Shown here piece by piece: positions 42,648 through 52,402 of a stretch of 64,000 nt of DNA (positions are counted from its first letter, which is position 1; every line of letters starts with the position of its first letter). Both the position numbers and the translations under genes were made by a program. Under the pieces are notes generated by a model, which saw only the letters and a list, made by a program, of their open reading frames with translations, did no database searches and had not been told where the DNA came from. This DNA comes from Streptomyces sp. NBC_01294. GTDB lineage: Bacteria > Actinomycetota > Actinomycetes > Streptomycetales > Streptomycetaceae. The DNA is taken from assembly GCF_035917235.1 (NCBI RefSeq), contig NZ_CP108423.1, positions 3,413,001 to 3,477,000 of the forward strand, given 5' to 3'.

Positions 42648-43421
42648 TCAGATCCCCACCGTGAAGCTTTGGGTCCAGCTCTGCATGTCGCTGACGATGC
42701 TGGCCCACATTCCTGTGACGAGCAGCAGACCGGTCAGGATCAGCATGCCTCCGCCGATGCGCATCACCCATGCATAGTGCTTCTTCACCCAGCCGAATGC
42801 CCCGAGCGCCTTGCGGAAGGCGATCGCGGTGAGCACGAACGGCAGACCGAGTCCGAGGCAGTAGGCGACGGTCAGCAGCGCGCCCCGGCCGGCGCTCGCC
42901 TGGTCGAGGGAGAGCGTGGTGACGGCCGCGAGGGTCGGGCCCATGCAGGGGGTCCAGCCGACGCCGAAGAGCACGCCGAGCAGCGGGGCGCCGACCAGGC
43001 CTGCCGTCGGCTTCTTGTGGAAGCGGAACTCCCGCATCGTCAGGCCCGGGATCGCGCCCATGAAGAAGAGGCCGAGAACGATCACCAGGCCGCCCAGGAC
43101 CCGGGAGATGATCTCGTTGTTCTCCCGGAGGGTCTCGCCGAAGTAGCCGAAGAGCGCGCCGGTGGAGACGAAGACCGCGGTGAAGCCGGCGATGAACAGC
43201 AGCGCGCCCGCCAGCATCCGCCCGCGCCGGGCCTCGGCGAGGTCGGCGCCGCTGACGCCGGTCACGTAGGAGAGGTAGCCGGGGACCAGCGGGAGCACGC
43301 AGGGCGAGAAGAAGGAGACCAGCCCGGCGAGGACCGAGATGGGCAGCGCCAGCAGCAGCGCCCCGTTCAGGACGGTGGTGTTCACGCCGGTCGCCTCGGC
43401 CGCGAGTACGTACTCGACCAC
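42648..43421 (-). CDS. ccdA: Thiol-disulfide carrier CcdA
   Basis: A 257-residue membrane protein of the DsbD-beta/CcdA group that carries reducing power from cytosolic thioredoxin across the membrane to ResA. Both active cysteines are seen: [19 protein letters not shown] (about residue 41) and [16 protein letters not shown] (about 158), each followed by the family proline. Six helices. The GTG at 43421 follows the resA stop by 4 bases. Second gene of the maturation operon. Confidence 0.93.
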   Translation of the reverse strand: MVEYVLAAEATGVNTTVLNGALLLALPISVLAGLVSFFSPCVLPLVPGYLSYVTGVSGADLAEARRGRMLAGALLFIAGFTAVFVSTGALFGYFGETLRENNEIISRVLGGLVIVLGLFFMGAIPGLTMREFRFHKKPTAGLVGAPLLGVLFGVGWTPCMGPTLAAVTTLSLDQASAGRGALLTVAYCLGLGLPFVLTAIAFRKALGAFGWVKKHYAWVMRIGGGMLILTGLLLVTGMWASIVSDMQSWTQSFTVGI

Positions 43422-43425
43422 GAGG

Positions 43426-44055
43426 TCACTGCTCCGCGAGGATCGGGTCGATCATCGAGCGCAAGTGGTCCTCGCCCACCGGGGCCAGGGTGCGGGCGGC
43501 GATCCTGCCCTCCTTGTCGATGATGATCGTGGAGGGGATCGCGTTCGGGTTGAGCGTGCCCTTGGGGAAGCGGAGCATCAGCTTCCCGGCGGGGTCGTAC
43601 AGGCTCGGGTAGGTGATCCCGTACGTCTCCTCGAAGGCCTTCGCGTTCTGCGTGCTGGTGTCGCGGGTGTTGATGCCGACGAAGGCGACGTCCTTGCCGG
43701 CGTCGGCCAGTTCCTTGGAGACCTTCGCGAAGCTGGGGGCCTCGCCGCGGCACGGCGGGCACCAGGAGCCCCAGACGTTGAGGACGACGACCTTGCCCTT
43801 GAGGGTGGTGGTGTCGAGGGTCTCGCCGTCGAGGGTCTCGCCGTCGAGCTTCGGGGCCTCGTCCCGCTCCCCCTTGGCCACCCGGGAGATGCCGCTGGGG
43901 CCCGTGACGTAGTTGCCGCCGGAGCTGCTGGACTTGCTGCCGCCGTCCGACCCTCCGCAGGACGTCAGCGTCATGACGCCCGCGGCGGTCGCCGCGGTCA
44001 GCAGGAGGGCGCGGCCGCTGATCGAGCGGCGACGGGGGGCGCGGCTAAGGCTCAT
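43426..44055 (-). CDS. resA: ResA-type thioredoxin lipoprotein
   Basis: A 209-residue exported redoxin. The signal ends at a lipobox TLTSC with Cys33, and [19 protein letters not shown] gives the redox pair Cys99/Cys102. [18 protein letters not shown] is the cis-Pro/strand region of TlpA-like proteins. It reduces the CXXCH disulfide of apocytochrome c with electrons from Ccd[12 protein letters not shown] duplication is encoded by a 15-base tandem copy before the fold. First gene of resA-ccdA-resB-ccsB. Confidence 0.92.
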   Translation of the reverse strand: MSLSRAPRRRSISGRALLLTAATAAGVMTLTSCGGSDGGSKSSSSGGNYVTGPSGISRVAKGERDEAPKLDGETLDGETLDTTTLKGKVVVLNVWGSWCPPCRGEAPSFAKVSKELADAGKDVAFVGINTRDTSTQNAKAFEETYGITYPSLYDPAGKLMLRFPKGTLNPNAIPSTIIIDKEGRIAARTLAPVGEDHLRSMIDPILAEQ

Positions 44056-44152
44056 GTGAAAAGTTTCGCATGAGCAATTCGCGGATCTACCGCGCCCCCC
44101 GCGGGGATGTCAATGCCCTGGTCAGGCGATGGCCGGGCCGCGACCGTGACGA

Positions 44153-45379
44153 TCAGGCCGCGGCAAGGTACGTGTTCCAGCCGCCGGCCGGTGCCTGGCC
44201 GGGGGCGAGACCGCGCAGCCTGGCGAGCACCTTGGGGTCCTGTACGTCCAGCCAGTCGGTGAACTGCCGGAAGGATACGAGCCGTACATCCCTTTTGTCC
44301 GCCATGCCCTTGAGTGCCTCCTCGACGGCGTCCATGTAGATGCCGCCGTTCCACTCCTCGAAGTGGTTGCCGATGAAGAGCGGCGCGCGGTTGGTCTCGT
44401 AGGCCCGCCGGAAGCCGCCGAGGTAGGTGCCCGTGGCCTGGGTGCGCCAGCCCGGGTAGTTGGCGGGGACGCCCTTCGTGGTGTTCTTCGACTGGTTGGC
44501 GAGGATGTTGTAGTCCATCGACAGCACCTCGAAGGAGTGCCCGGGGAAGGGCAGGGACTGCAGCGGCAGGTCCCAGACGCCCGACCTGCGCGCCGGCCAG
44601 ACCTGGAGGCCGCCGGGCGAGCTGGAGTCGTAGCGCCAGCCCAGCCGCTGGGCGGTCGGCAGCAGGGCGTCCCGGCCGAGGAGGCAGGGGGTCCGGGCGC
44701 CGGTCAGTTCCTTGCGGTAGTCGAAGGGCAGCGGGTCGAGGTCGGTGAAACCGGTGTTCGTGCGCCAGTTGGTGACGAACGACACGGCCTGGTCGATCTC
44801 GCTCTGCCAGTCGGCCGGGGTCCACCTGCCCACGGAGCCGGAGCCCGCGCAGAAGTGGCCGTTGAAGTGCGTGCCTATCTCGTGCCCGTCGAGCCAGGCC
44901 TCGCGGACGCACCCGAGGGTGGCGCGGACGTTCTCGTCCTTGAGGTAGCCGATGTCCGAGGCCCCGACGGGGTTGTTCGGCGGGTGGTAGAGGGCCCGCT
45001 TCGACTCGGGCAGCAGATAGATGCCGGAGAGGAAGAAGGTCATGGCCGCGCCGTGGCCCCTGGCCAGCTTGAGGAAGCGCGGGAAGAGGCCGTTGCCGAT
45101 CTCCCCCGCGCCGTCCCAGCTGAAGACGACGAACTGCGGCGGGGTCTCGCCCGGCTGGAGCGGCACGGGCCGGGCCGGCTGGTTCGGCTGCGGGCCGGTG
45201 TCGGCGGTGGAGCCGTCACCGATGGCCCGGGGCGCCGGCTTCTCGCCGGGCCTGGGGTTCTTGATCGGCCCGGGGGCGCCGGGCTCGGTCTTGCCGGGTG
45301 AGCCGCAGCCCGCGATCCCCACCACGGCGGCGGCCCCAAGACCGAGCCCGAGCACTCCCCTTCGACTGAAGTCACGCAT
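44153..45379 (-). CDS. Tat/lipoprotein polysaccharide-deacetylase-like protein
   Basis: A 408-residue lipoprotein. The N-terminus MRDFSRRGVLGLGLGAAAVVGIAGCG has a twin-arginine motif and lipobox with Cys25; a Pro-rich linker follows. FVVFSWDGAGEIGNGLFPRFLKLARGHGAAMTFFLSGIYLL matches the NodB deacetylase fold, and GHEIGTHFNGHFC retains the H-x3-H zinc pair (His/His), with FIGNHFEEWNGG near the end. The catalytic Asp-Asp of the first motif appears as WDGAG, which may affect activity. A surface polysaccharide target is likely. An AT-rich promoter region lies upstream. Confidence 0.78.
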   Translation of the reverse strand: MRDFSRRGVLGLGLGAAAVVGIAGCGSPGKTEPGAPGPIKNPRPGEKPAPRAIGDGSTADTGPQPNQPARPVPLQPGETPPQFVVFSWDGAGEIGNGLFPRFLKLARGHGAAMTFFLSGIYLLPESKRALYHPPNNPVGASDIGYLKDENVRATLGCVREAWLDGHEIGTHFNGHFCAGSGSVGRWTPADWQSEIDQAVSFVTNWRTNTGFTDLDPLPFDYRKELTGARTPCLLGRDALLPTAQRLGWRYDSSSPGGLQVWPARRSGVWDLPLQSLPFPGHSFEVLSMDYNILANQSKNTTKGVPANYPGWRTQATGTYLGGFRRAYETNRAPLFIGNHFEEWNGGIYMDAVEEALKGMADKRDVRLVSFRQFTDWLDVQDPKVLARLRGLAPGQAPAGGWNTYLAAA

Positions 45380-45588
45380 GTCACCGTCACCGTCCCCGTC
45401 GTTACCCGCAAGCCCTCGCCAAATCCCACATAAACGGATAATTTGACGGGCTGTGCAGCACTGGAACGGTGATTCCCGGCGCAACTTGTATTTATTTAGG
45501 TAAAGACGTAACGGTTCGTAACAGAGTGTCGATCAAGGGGTAAAAGGAGGTGCCGGGCCGGCGGACGGGCCGGCGGACTCACGGGCCG

Positions 45589-46269
45589 TCAGGCACCGAA
45601 CGCCTTGGACGCACCCTTCACCGGCTTCGCCCCGGCCAGGAGGTGCGCCGGGACCAGGTCCCGGGCCGGCTCGCTGTAGCCCACCGACACCAGCTTGTCG
45701 CCCTGGAACGTGAAGGACGTCAGCGAGGCGAGCGTGCACTGGCGGCGGCGCGGGTCGTGCCACAGCCGGCGCTTCTCCGCGAAGCTCCGCACGATCCAGA
45801 TCGGCAGCTGGTGGCTGACCGCCACCGCCTCGTGGCCGCGGGCCGCATCGCGCGCGGCCTCCACCGCGCTCATCATCCGGACCACCTGCTCGACGTACGG
45901 CTCGCCCCAGGACGGCTTGAACGGGTTCGTCAGGTGCTTCCAGTTGCCGGGCTTGCGCAGCGCGCCGTCGCCGACGCCGAAGGTCTTGCCCTCGAAGACG
46001 TTCTCCGCCTCCAGCAGCCGCGCGTCGGTCGCCAGGTCCAGACCGTGTGCCTTGGCGATCGGCTCCGCCGTCTCCTGCGCCCGCTCCAGCGGGGAGGACA
46101 CCACGTAGGAGATGTCCCGGCCCTTGAGGTGCTCGGCGACCCGGTCCGCCATCTGCCGGCCCAGCTCGGAGAGGTGGTAGCCCTCGCGGCGCCCGTACAG
46201 GACCCCGTCCGGGTTGTGCACCTCGCCGTGGCGCACCAGGTGCACGACGGTGATCTCGCTGCTGCTCAC
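45589..46269 (-). CDS. Histidine phosphatase (phosphoglycerate mutase-like)
   Basis: A 226-residue member of the histidine phosphatase superfamily. The active-site [18 protein letters not shown] lies at about 11-28, [15 protein letters not shown] carries the second Arg, and [13 protein letters not shown] the second His. Its GTG start overlaps the hemL stop (GTGA), so it is cotranslated with hemL. Such a pair is common in actinobacteria; the substrate is unknown, and it may remove a phosphate from a tetrapyrrole-related or general metabolite. Confidence 0.9.
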   Translation of the reverse strand: MSSSEITVVHLVRHGEVHNPDGVLYGRREGYHLSELGRQMADRVAEHLKGRDISYVVSSPLERAQETAEPIAKAHGLDLATDARLLEAENVFEGKTFGVGDGALRKPGNWKHLTNPFKPSWGEPYVEQVVRMMSAVEAARDAARGHEAVAVSHQLPIWIVRSFAEKRRLWHDPRRRQCTLASLTSFTFQGDKLVSVGYSEPARDLVPAHLLAGAKPVKGASKAFGA

Positions 46270-47588
46270 GCGGTGGCCTCCGCGGCGGCTCGGGCGGCGG
46301 CGGGCAGGGCCGCCGCGATGCGCTCGATCGCCTTCTCGTCGTGGGCGGTGGACACGAACCAGGACTCGAACGCCGACGGCGGCAGGTAGACGCCCTGCGC
46401 CAGCATCGAGTGGAAGAAACCGTTGAAGCGGAAGCTCTCCTGCTTCTTGGCGTCGTCGTAGTTGCGCACCTCGTCCTCGGTGAAGAAGACGGAGAACATG
46501 TTGGACGCGGTCTGCAGCCGGTGCGCCACGCCCTCCTTGGCGAGCGCGCCCGTGACCAGACCCTGGATCTCCTTCGAGACCGCGTCGACCTTCTCGTACG
46601 CGGCCTGGTCCAGCAGCCGCAGCTGCGCGAGGCCGGCGGCGGTGGCGATCGGGTTACCGGAGAGCGTGCCGGCCTGGTAGACGGGCCCGGCGGGCGCGAG
46701 GTGGCCCATGACGTCGGCGCGGCCGCCGAACGCGGCGGCGGGGAAGCCACCGCCCATGACCTTGCCGAAGGTCATCAGGTCCGGCTTGACCCCGTCGACC
46801 CCGTACCAGCCGGCGCGGGAGGTCCGGAAACCGGTCATGACCTCGTCGGAGATGTAGAGCGCGCCGTTCTCGCGGCAGAGGTCCGCGAGCCCCTGGTTGA
46901 AGCCCTCGGCGGGGGTCACGACGCCCATGTTGCCGGGCGCGGCCTCGGTGATCACACAGGCGATCTCGCCCGGGTGCGCGGCGAAGGCCGCCCGCACCGC
47001 CTCGAGGTCGTTGTAGGGGAGCACGATCGTGTCGCCGGCCTGCGCACCCGTCACGCCGGGCGTGTCCGGCAGCGCGAAGGTCGCGAGCCCGGAACCGGCG
47101 GCGGCCAGCAGCGCGTCCACGTGACCGTGGTAGCACCCGGCGAACTTCACGACCTTGGCGCGGCCGGTGAAGCCCCGCGCCAGCCGGATCGCCGACATGG
47201 TGGCCTCCGTCCCGGACGAGACGAGCCTCACCTGCTCGACGGGCTCGATCCGCGCGACGATCTCCTCGCCCAGCAACACCTCGCCCTCGCCGGGCGTGCC
47301 GAAGGACGTGCCGCGGGCGACGGCCGCCTGGACGGCCTCGATCACCTCGGGGTGCGCGTGGCCGAGGATCATCGGTCCCCACGAGCACACGAGGTCGACG
47401 TACTCGCGACCGTCGGCATCGGTCAGGTACGGACCGGTACCGGACACCATGAACCGGGGCGTACCGCCCACGGCGCGGAAGGCGCGCACGGGAGAGTTCA
47501 CGCCGCCGGGGGTCACGAGGGAGGCGCGCTCGAAGAGCGTCTGCGAAACTGGGGCTTCATACGGGTACGGGTAGCTCACACGAGCCAT
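46266..47588 (-). CDS. hemL: Glutamate-1-semialdehyde 2,1-aminomutase HemL
   Basis: A 440-residue PLP enzyme that converts glutamate-1-semialdehyde to 5-aminolevulinate, the C5-route first precursor of haem. [23 protein letters not shown] is the family N-terminus, [35 protein letters not shown] the central motif, [10 protein letters not shown] the cofactor Asp and [12 protein letters not shown] the Schiff-base lysine (about 274). Length is typical. It supports haem supply for the cytochrome c genes at 39.8-44 kb. Confidence 0.95.
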   Translation of the reverse strand: MARVSYPYPYEAPVSQTLFERASLVTPGGVNSPVRAFRAVGGTPRFMVSGTGPYLTDADGREYVDLVCSWGPMILGHAHPEVIEAVQAAVARGTSFGTPGEGEVLLGEEIVARIEPVEQVRLVSSGTEATMSAIRLARGFTGRAKVVKFAGCYHGHVDALLAAAGSGLATFALPDTPGVTGAQAGDTIVLPYNDLEAVRAAFAAHPGEIACVITEAAPGNMGVVTPAEGFNQGLADLCRENGALYISDEVMTGFRTSRAGWYGVDGVKPDLMTFGKVMGGGFPAAAFGGRADVMGHLAPAGPVYQAGTLSGNPIATAAGLAQLRLLDQAAYEKVDAVSKEIQGLVTGALAKEGVAHRLQTASNMFSVFFTEDEVRNYDDAKKQESFRFNGFFHSMLAQGVYLPPSAFESWFVSTAHDEKAIERIAAALPAAARAAAEATA

Positions 47589-47721
47589 GGTCTCAGAGGC
47601 CGCGACAGACTTGCGGACGGGCGTTTCACCGCGTCGCCGCGGGGGAGGTCACTGCCATGATGATCAGGCTGCGTGGCGGGGGCCGCGGGGCCGGGGCAAG
47701 CAAGACCAGTCGGGTGGAGAT

Positions 47722-48330
47722 ATGCAACGCGGTGGTGGACCGGGCGAGGGTACGGACGGCCTCGATCCGCAGCGCGCCCGCGAAGCCCGCGAGGCCCGCC
47801 GCCGGGGCAAGCACCGCCGCCGGGCCACGGAGGCGGCGGACGCCGTCCCGGAGCCCACGTCGCCGTCGGGCGACCTGCCCAAGGGTCGCGGTATGGGAGT
47901 GACGTACAAATACTTCGGCGCCCCCGACGGCGCCACGGCCGCCCGGGTCCCGGTCACGATGCGGCCGGAGGAGCTCGGCGGCGACGAGCTCGGCATGGGC
48001 GGCCTCTTCACCAAGATCAAGCCGGAGACGGTGGCCGCGATGGTCCTGACCGGCATCGAGGGCATACCTCTGCACAAGGTGCCCCCGCTGGAGCTGGTCG
48101 TGCTCCACCCCGACTACGCCGTGGTCAAGCTCCCGATGACGGTGGTCGACCCGCTGCGCGGAATCGGCGAGGAATCGGTGGGCGCGGCCGCCTTCATCTG
48201 GTCCACGGTCCCGGACCGCGGCGGCCCGAGCGACGCCTTCAACGTCTACCAGCTGCTCCACGAATGGCAGGATTTCAGCCACCGTCTCCACGAGGCGGGC
48301 CACCAGCCGTACTGCCTGGTCTGGCCCTGA
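47722..48330 (+). CDS. Conserved actinobacterial protein of unknown function
   Basis: A 202-residue protein. A basic Arg/Ala-rich segment (about 14-45) leads to a folded domain beginning MGVTYKYFGAPDGATAARVPVTMRPEELGGDELGMGGLFTKIKPETVAAMVLTGIEG and ending AFNVYQLLHEWQDFSHRLHEAGHQPYCLVWP. I know this as a recurring streptomycete hypothetical protein beside hemL, without a named domain. ATG at 47722 has GGTGGAG close upstream; ATG at 47893 is an alternative. It is divergent from hemL with a 133-base gap. Confidence 0.65.
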   Translation: MQRGGGPGEGTDGLDPQRAREAREARRRGKHRRRATEAADAVPEPTSPSGDLPKGRGMGVTYKYFGAPDGATAARVPVTMRPEELGGDELGMGGLFTKIKPETVAAMVLTGIEGIPLHKVPPLELVVLHPDYAVVKLPMTVVDPLRGIGEESVGAAAFIWSTVPDRGGPSDAFNVYQLLHEWQDFSHRLHEAGHQPYCLVWP

Positions 48331-48495
48331 CCCGTCCCTTCCTCTCCTCACCCGTGGGCCGTCCTGACGGGGTCCGGGCGCGTCGCGTCACCCGTCCGCC
48401 GCGCTTTCCCGGCCGAGGCGATGCAGAGCGTCACGGTGCGTGTCAGCGTGTTCCGGGAGGAATCCGTACCCCACGCACCAAAAGGAGTGACCGTC

Positions 48496-48708
48496 ATGGA
48501 CGGTAAGCAGGACAAGCACCAGGAGCCGGGCAAGGGCCGCGAGGCACAGAGTCACCAGCGCCCCGGAGACCCCGCGCACCCCCAGCCGGGCAAGCCGTCC
48601 CGCGAGCAGGCACAGAAGCAAGGCGGGACACAGGGCGGGAAGGAGACCACGCGCCGCCGCGAGGACGACCTGCTGCGCGAAGAGGACCTGCACGACGAGA
48701 ACCTCTGA
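48496..48708 (+). CDS. Small hydrophilic protein (70 aa)
   Basis: A 70-residue, low-complexity, highly charged protein (MDGKQDKHQEPGKGREAQ, ending REDDLLREEDLHDENL). AAGGAG lies 8 bases before the ATG and a strong terminator follows. Composition (Gln, Lys, Glu, Pro, Arg) resembles intrinsically disordered stress or CsbD-like proteins, but no domain can be named. Confidence 0.65.
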   Translation: MDGKQDKHQEPGKGREAQSHQRPGDPAHPQPGKPSREQAQKQGGTQGGKETTRRREDDLLREEDLHDENL

Positions 48709-48737
48709 CCAGCGCACCACTCACTGCCCCGCATACC

Positions 48738-48777
48738 CAGAGCCCGGCCGGTCCACAGTCACCCCGGCCGGGCTCTG
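48738..48777 (+). terminator. Hairpin terminator
   Basis: 14-bp perfect arms CAGAGCCCGGCCGG/CCGGCCGGGCTCTG (48738-48751, 48764-48777) around a 12-base loop, 30 bases past the small-protein stop. Confidence 0.85.
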
Positions 48778-49090
48778 TCACGTCCCGCCCGAAGCCGGAC
48801 GGCACGACGGACTCGCACGGGCGGGCGACACAGGACGTCCTCGGACGTCACGTCACTCACATAGAGCATTTTTTCTGATTTGCGGCCTATTCCTGTGAAA
48901 TATGCGTGACTCCGCCTATCTGACGGCGTATCACTACCTCGGGCAGGGAGTCGTTCTCGGTCCCCGCTCACGGGGAGCCTGTGCGCCGGCGCGGGCAGGG
49001 GGACTTGCAGCCCTGAGTCGCCATCGTCGCGGGAGCTCGGGATCCTCCTTCGGGAGGTCCGGGACCCGAAGCAACAAGAAAGGTCCTGCA
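48778..49090 (+). other. Promoter/leader region of the collagen-like wall protein
   Basis: 313 bases with no supported gene. It contains an AT-rich patch (GCATTTTTTCTGATTTGCGG, 48867-48886) which stands out in this DNA, and a GGGATCCTCCTTCGGGAGGTCC hairpin-like stretch just before the start codon region (about 49040-49062). A long regulated leader is likely. Confidence 0.4.
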
Positions 49091-50839
49091 ATGGCATTGG
49101 ATGTCATCCGGTCGGCTCCACCCGACGCAAGCCCTCAACGCAATCTGCTCAAACGGGGAGCCTTTGCACTGCTCCCCGCAGCGCTCATGGCGTCGGCCGC
49201 CCTGATCCCGACCCTCGCCCACGCCGCAGAAGCCCCCGTGTTGCTGGGGACCACCGCCAGTTACGGGGTCCTGGCCGGTTCGACGGTCACCAACACGAAC
49301 CCCACCGTCATCAACGGCGACCTGGGGCTCTATCCGGGCACATCGGTGACCGGCTTCCCGCCCGGCATCGTCAACGGAGTGATCCGCGTAGCCCCCAACG
49401 CCGCCGCCGCTCAGGCGAAGTCCGACCTCGTCGTCGCCTACGACGACGCGGCAGGCCGGGGGCCCGGGACCATTCTCGCTTCGGACGAGATCGGCGGACT
49501 GACGCTGGCGCCCGGCGTCTACACGGCCCCGGCGACCCCGCCGTCCCTGCAACTCACCGGGACGGTCACCCTCGACGGCGAGGGCGACCCCAACTCCGTC
49601 TTCATCTTCCGGATCCCCTCGACCCTGACCACGGCTTCGTCGAGTTCCGTGGAATTCATCAACGGAGCAAATGCCTGCAACGTGTTCTGGCAGGTGGGCA
49701 GCTCCGCCACCCTCGGCACGACCACCCAGTTCAAGGGCACCATCCTGGCCATGCAGTCCATCACGCTGAACAACAGCGCCGTGATCGAAGGCCGCGCCCT
49801 GGCGCGTGAGGCCGCGGTCACGATGGACAACAACACCATTACGGTGCCGACCTGCGCCGCCGGCCCGCCCGGACCTCCCGGACCGACCGGGTCTCCCGGA
49901 CCGACGGGATCGCCTGGCCCGACGGGTGAGCCCGGCCCCACCGGCTCCCCCGGCCCGACCGGCGCACCCGGCCCGAGCGGCAGCCCCGGAGCCCCCGGCC
50001 CGAGCGGCAGCCCCGGCGCTCCCGGAGCCCCCGGTCCTGACGGCAGCCCTGGTGCCCCCGGCCCGAGCGGCAGCCCCGGAGCCCCCGGAGCCCCCGGCCC
50101 CGACGGCAGCCCTGGTGCCCCCGGCCCGAGCGGCAGCCCCGGAGCCCCCGGAGCCCCCGGCCCTGACGGCAGCCCTGGTGCCCCCGGCCCGAGCGGCAGC
50201 CCCGGAGCCCCCGGAGCCCCGGGTCCTGACGGCAGCCCCGGTGCCCCCGGCCCGACGGGCGCTCCCGGCCCCGTCGGTTCCGCAGGACCCGCCGGACCCG
50301 CCGGACCTGCCGGCCCCGCCGGACCTGCCGGACCTGCCGGACCCGCCGGACCCGCAGGGCCCAAGGGGCCTCAAGGCGACAAGGGCGAAAAGGGTGACTC
50401 CGGCGATCACGACCACGGTCACGGTCACGACGACGAGGGCGAGCACGGTCGCGACGACGACCACGGCAAGCCCGGCCACGGTCACCACGACCACGACCAC
50501 GGCAAGCCCGGCCACGGCCACGAGGGCCCTGAGGGCCCCGACCAGGGCAAGCCCCCGTGGGCCGACTTCCTGCCCGGCGGCCTCGACGATGCTCTGGGTC
50601 AATTCGCTCCCGGCCACACCGCCAAGAGCGTCAACTTCGCCCACGTGAGCGCCGCCACCGGCCAACAGCCGAAGGCGGCGACGCCGGCCCTCGCCACGAC
50701 CGGCACGACCGGCACGACCGACTCGGGCAGCGAGGCCGGCATCGCGGCCGCCACTGCAGCCGCACTGGCATTCATCGGCGGCTCGGCCTTCTTCGCCATG
50801 AAGAGGACCCGGCGAGGTGCGGCAACCCGACAGGACTAG
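49091..50839 (+). CDS. Wall-anchored DUF3494 (ice-binding-like) protein with collagen-like stalk
   Basis: A 582-residue surface protein. Signal peptide to about 46; DUF3494 ice-binding-type beta-solenoid domain at about 50-254 ([56 protein letters not shown]); collagen-like Gly-X-Y repeats (about 258-437) built partly from four 63-base DNA repeats; a His/Asp/Gly-rich metal-binding-like part (about 438-480); then LATTG (about 533), a transmembrane helix and a basic tail, the arrangement recognised by sortase E (LAxTG). DUF3494 domains bind ice or mediate adhesion; here anchoring on a long stalk suggests adhesion or biofilm. Start has AAAGG 7 bases upstream. Confidence 0.85.
   Translation: MALDVIRSAPPDASPQRNLLKRGAFALLPAALMASAALIPTLAHAAEAPVLLGTTASYGVLAGSTVTNTNPTVINGDLGLYPGTSVTGFPPGIVNGVIRVAPNAAAAQAKSDLVVAYDDAAGRGPGTILASDEIGGLTLAPGVYTAPATPPSLQLTGTVTLDGEGDPNSVFIFRIPSTLTTASSSSVEFINGANACNVFWQVGSSATLGTTTQFKGTILAMQSITLNNSAVIEGRALAREAAVTMDNNTITVPTCAAGPPGPPGPTGSPGPTGSPGPTGEPGPTGSPGPTGAPGPSGSPGAPGPSGSPGAPGAPGPDGSPGAPGPSGSPGAPGAPGPDGSPGAPGPSGSPGAPGAPGPDGSPGAPGPSGSPGAPGAPGPDGSPGAPGPTGAPGPVGSAGPAGPAGPAGPAGPAGPAGPAGPAGPKGPQGDKGEKGDSGDHDHGHGHDDEGEHGRDDDHGKPGHGHHDHDHGKPGHGHEGPEGPDQGKPPWADFLPGGLDDALGQFAPGHTAKSVNFAHVSAATGQQPKAATPALATTGTTGTTDSGSEAGIAAATAAALAFIGGSAFFAMKRTRRGAATRQD
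49997..50248 (+). repeat. Four 63-base tandem repeats in the collagen-like region
   Basis: Units begin at 49997, 50060, 50123 and 50186, each encoding 21 residues of Gly-X-Y with a PSGSP/PDGSP alternation. Near identity implies recent expansion and possible length variation between strains. Confidence 0.85.
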
Positions 50840-50977
50840 CCCGTCGCAACCGTGACCGTCTCCCGCCCCTCCCGCCCCTCCCGCCCTCTCCCGTCACCGA
50901 CAGCGACGTACTCGTAGGCGGCAGGGACTGAAAGCTCGATCAAGCGAAGAGGGACATCCGGTCCGCCGTTCGGCGGC

Positions 50978-51008
50978 TGAGCCCCTGGACACGCCGTCCA
51001 GGGGCTCA
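50978..51008 (-). terminator. Terminator overlapping the XRE stop codon
   Basis: A 13-bp perfect stem (50978-50990 with 50996-51008) with a 5-base loop; the proximal arm contains the TGA stop of the minus-strand XRE gene. Confidence 0.8.
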
Positions 51009-51905
51009 GGCGTCTGGTCGCAACTCCGTGCCCGCGTACGCCTTGCCGGCTTCCTCGATGAAATTCCGGGTCATGTCCGGGCTCAGCGCCCGGGCCTGCA
51101 TGTGCGCATACATGTCGCGGTAACGCCGCACGTCGGATCGTTTCTCCAGATAGAGGTCGCTGGTGAACCTCTCCTGATAGACCACGCTCGCATCGGTGGC
51201 GTCGGCGAACTCGAGCAGCGAGAACTGTCCCGAGACACCCGGGTGCGCACCCGCGTCGTGGGGGAGAATCTGAAGGGTGATGTGCGGCCGTGCGCCGAGG
51301 CCGGTCAGATGGTCCAGCTGCTCGCGCATGACCTCGCGGCTGCCCACGACGCGCCGCAACGCCGATTCGTCCAGCACGGCCCATAAGCGCAGCGGGTTGC
51401 CCGGGGCGCACAGCCGGTCCTGGCGCCGCGGCCGCACCTGGAGGCGTGTGGCGGCCTGTTCGGCAGTGGCGTGAGGGATCGTTCCTGCGATGACCGCCCG
51501 CGCATAGGCGGGGGTTTGCAGCAGGCCGGGGATCACCAGGGGGGCGTGGAACCGGATCGCGGCCGCCTCGGCCTCCAGGCCGATGTAGGCGCCGTACGAG
51601 ATGTCGTCGTAGGCGTTCCACCAGCCCTGCCGGCCCGATTCCCCGGCCAGCTGCATCAGATGGTCAACTCGCCGCTGATCCCGGACTCCGTACAGCCCGC
51701 AGAGATCGCGCACATCGCGCGGCTTGATGAGGCGGCGACCGTTCTCCATCAGACTGATCTTGGGCTGGGAGATCAGCAGGCGCGCCGCCACCTGCTGCGT
51801 CGTCATGCCGCTGCTCTCCCGGAGCCGACGCAGCTCCGACCCAGTCGCCGTCTGCTGACGGTGGGATTGACCGTGCCACCCACTGGGCGTGTACCTCCGC
51901 TTCAC
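51006..51905 (-). CDS. XRE-family regulator with DUF5753 domain
   Basis: A 299-residue regulator. HTH at about 21-78 (GSELRRLRESSGMTTQQVAARLLISQPKISLMENGRR) and DUF5753 at about 105-290, with IPGLLQTPAYARAVIAG, LRLWAVLDESALRRVVG, HITLQILPHDAGAHPGVSGQF and MQARALSPDMTRNFIEEA. GTG at 51905 overlaps the TGA of an upstream frame (see 51902-52134). No DUF397 partner follows, unlike the pair at 21.8 kb. Confidence 0.92.
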   Translation of the reverse strand: MKRRYTPSGWHGQSHRQQTATGSELRRLRESSGMTTQQVAARLLISQPKISLMENGRRLIKPRDVRDLCGLYGVRDQRRVDHLMQLAGESGRQGWWNAYDDISYGAYIGLEAEAAAIRFHAPLVIPGLLQTPAYARAVIAGTIPHATAEQAATRLQVRPRRQDRLCAPGNPLRLWAVLDESALRRVVGSREVMREQLDHLTGLGARPHITLQILPHDAGAHPGVSGQFSLLEFADATDASVVYQERFTSDLYLEKRSDVRRYRDMYAHMQARALSPDMTRNFIEEAGKAYAGTELRPDA

Positions 51906-52134
51906 AAACCTTGCGCCGGCGAGCAGATTGCCACGGCCAGGGCCGCCCGATCGGCCTTGACCCTCGTGTCATACACGGTGATTCGCGCCGGACGCAGAGC
52001 GGGTTTCCGCCGGATCGGGCTGCCGGGTCGGCGACGCCGTCGTCCTCGGGTTCTGGTGTGGTGGCGACGAGGAGCCGAGCGGCCCGCGTCATGGTGTCGG
52101 CGCGGACGGCGCGGACCGTGCGGCCGTACCGCAT
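51902..52134 (-). pseudogene. Probable frameshifted small gene coupled to the XRE regulator
   Basis: Minus-strand DNA upstream of the XRE gene shows coding-type third-position bias, but the favoured frame changes. From 52134 the frame reads MRYGRTVRAVRADTMTRAAR and onward to a point near 51990; after that the biased frame is another one, reading ARITVYDTRVKADRAALAVA and ending CSPAQGL at a TGA that overlaps the XRE GTG (GTGA). Overlap of that kind supports real translation of the last part. Either one deletion/insertion broke a ~78-residue gene, or the sequence has an error, or a frameshift is used. No family recognised. Confidence 0.4.
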
Positions 52135-52319
52135 CGCAGGTCGGCACCGGTGCCGGTGGCTGCGGCGACGTGCGCGAGCCCCGTCGTTTCACGGTACTCC
52201 CGCCGCCCGCGCCGCCGCCCTCCGCACCGCACCCGTCCGCTGCCCGCCGGAAAATGCCTGGTCACGCCAGTCATAGTCGGCCGAACAGGCGTACAGTCAA
52301 AGCACCGGGAGTATTTCGC

Positions 52320-52341
52320 ACACCCGCTTTCACGCGGGTGT
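52320..52341. promoter_or_regulatory. Hairpin/operator upstream of the DUF5994 gene
   Basis: ACACCCGC and GCGGGTGT are perfect inverted 8-mers around TTTCAC, 62 bases before the DUF5994 start. The rest of 52135-52402 has no supported gene. Confidence 0.4.
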
Positions 52342-52402
52342 CATTTCCGGCGATCGCCAGAAACCGGGCTGCCGACGGGCATTCCGGGGGCAGGTCCACA
52401 CC

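Noticed and set aside
49519..50364. Antisense collagen-like frame opposite the wall protein
   Set aside because: Gly-X-Y repeats read on the other strand also give Gly/Pro periodicity; it is a mirror of the real gene and lacks a start signal.
50836..51005. Minus-strand continuation ending VAVGDG...TVTVATG after the XRE gene, possible DUF397-like partner
   Set aside because: No start codon with a ribosome-binding site, no DUF397 motif, and a terminator lies across its beginning.
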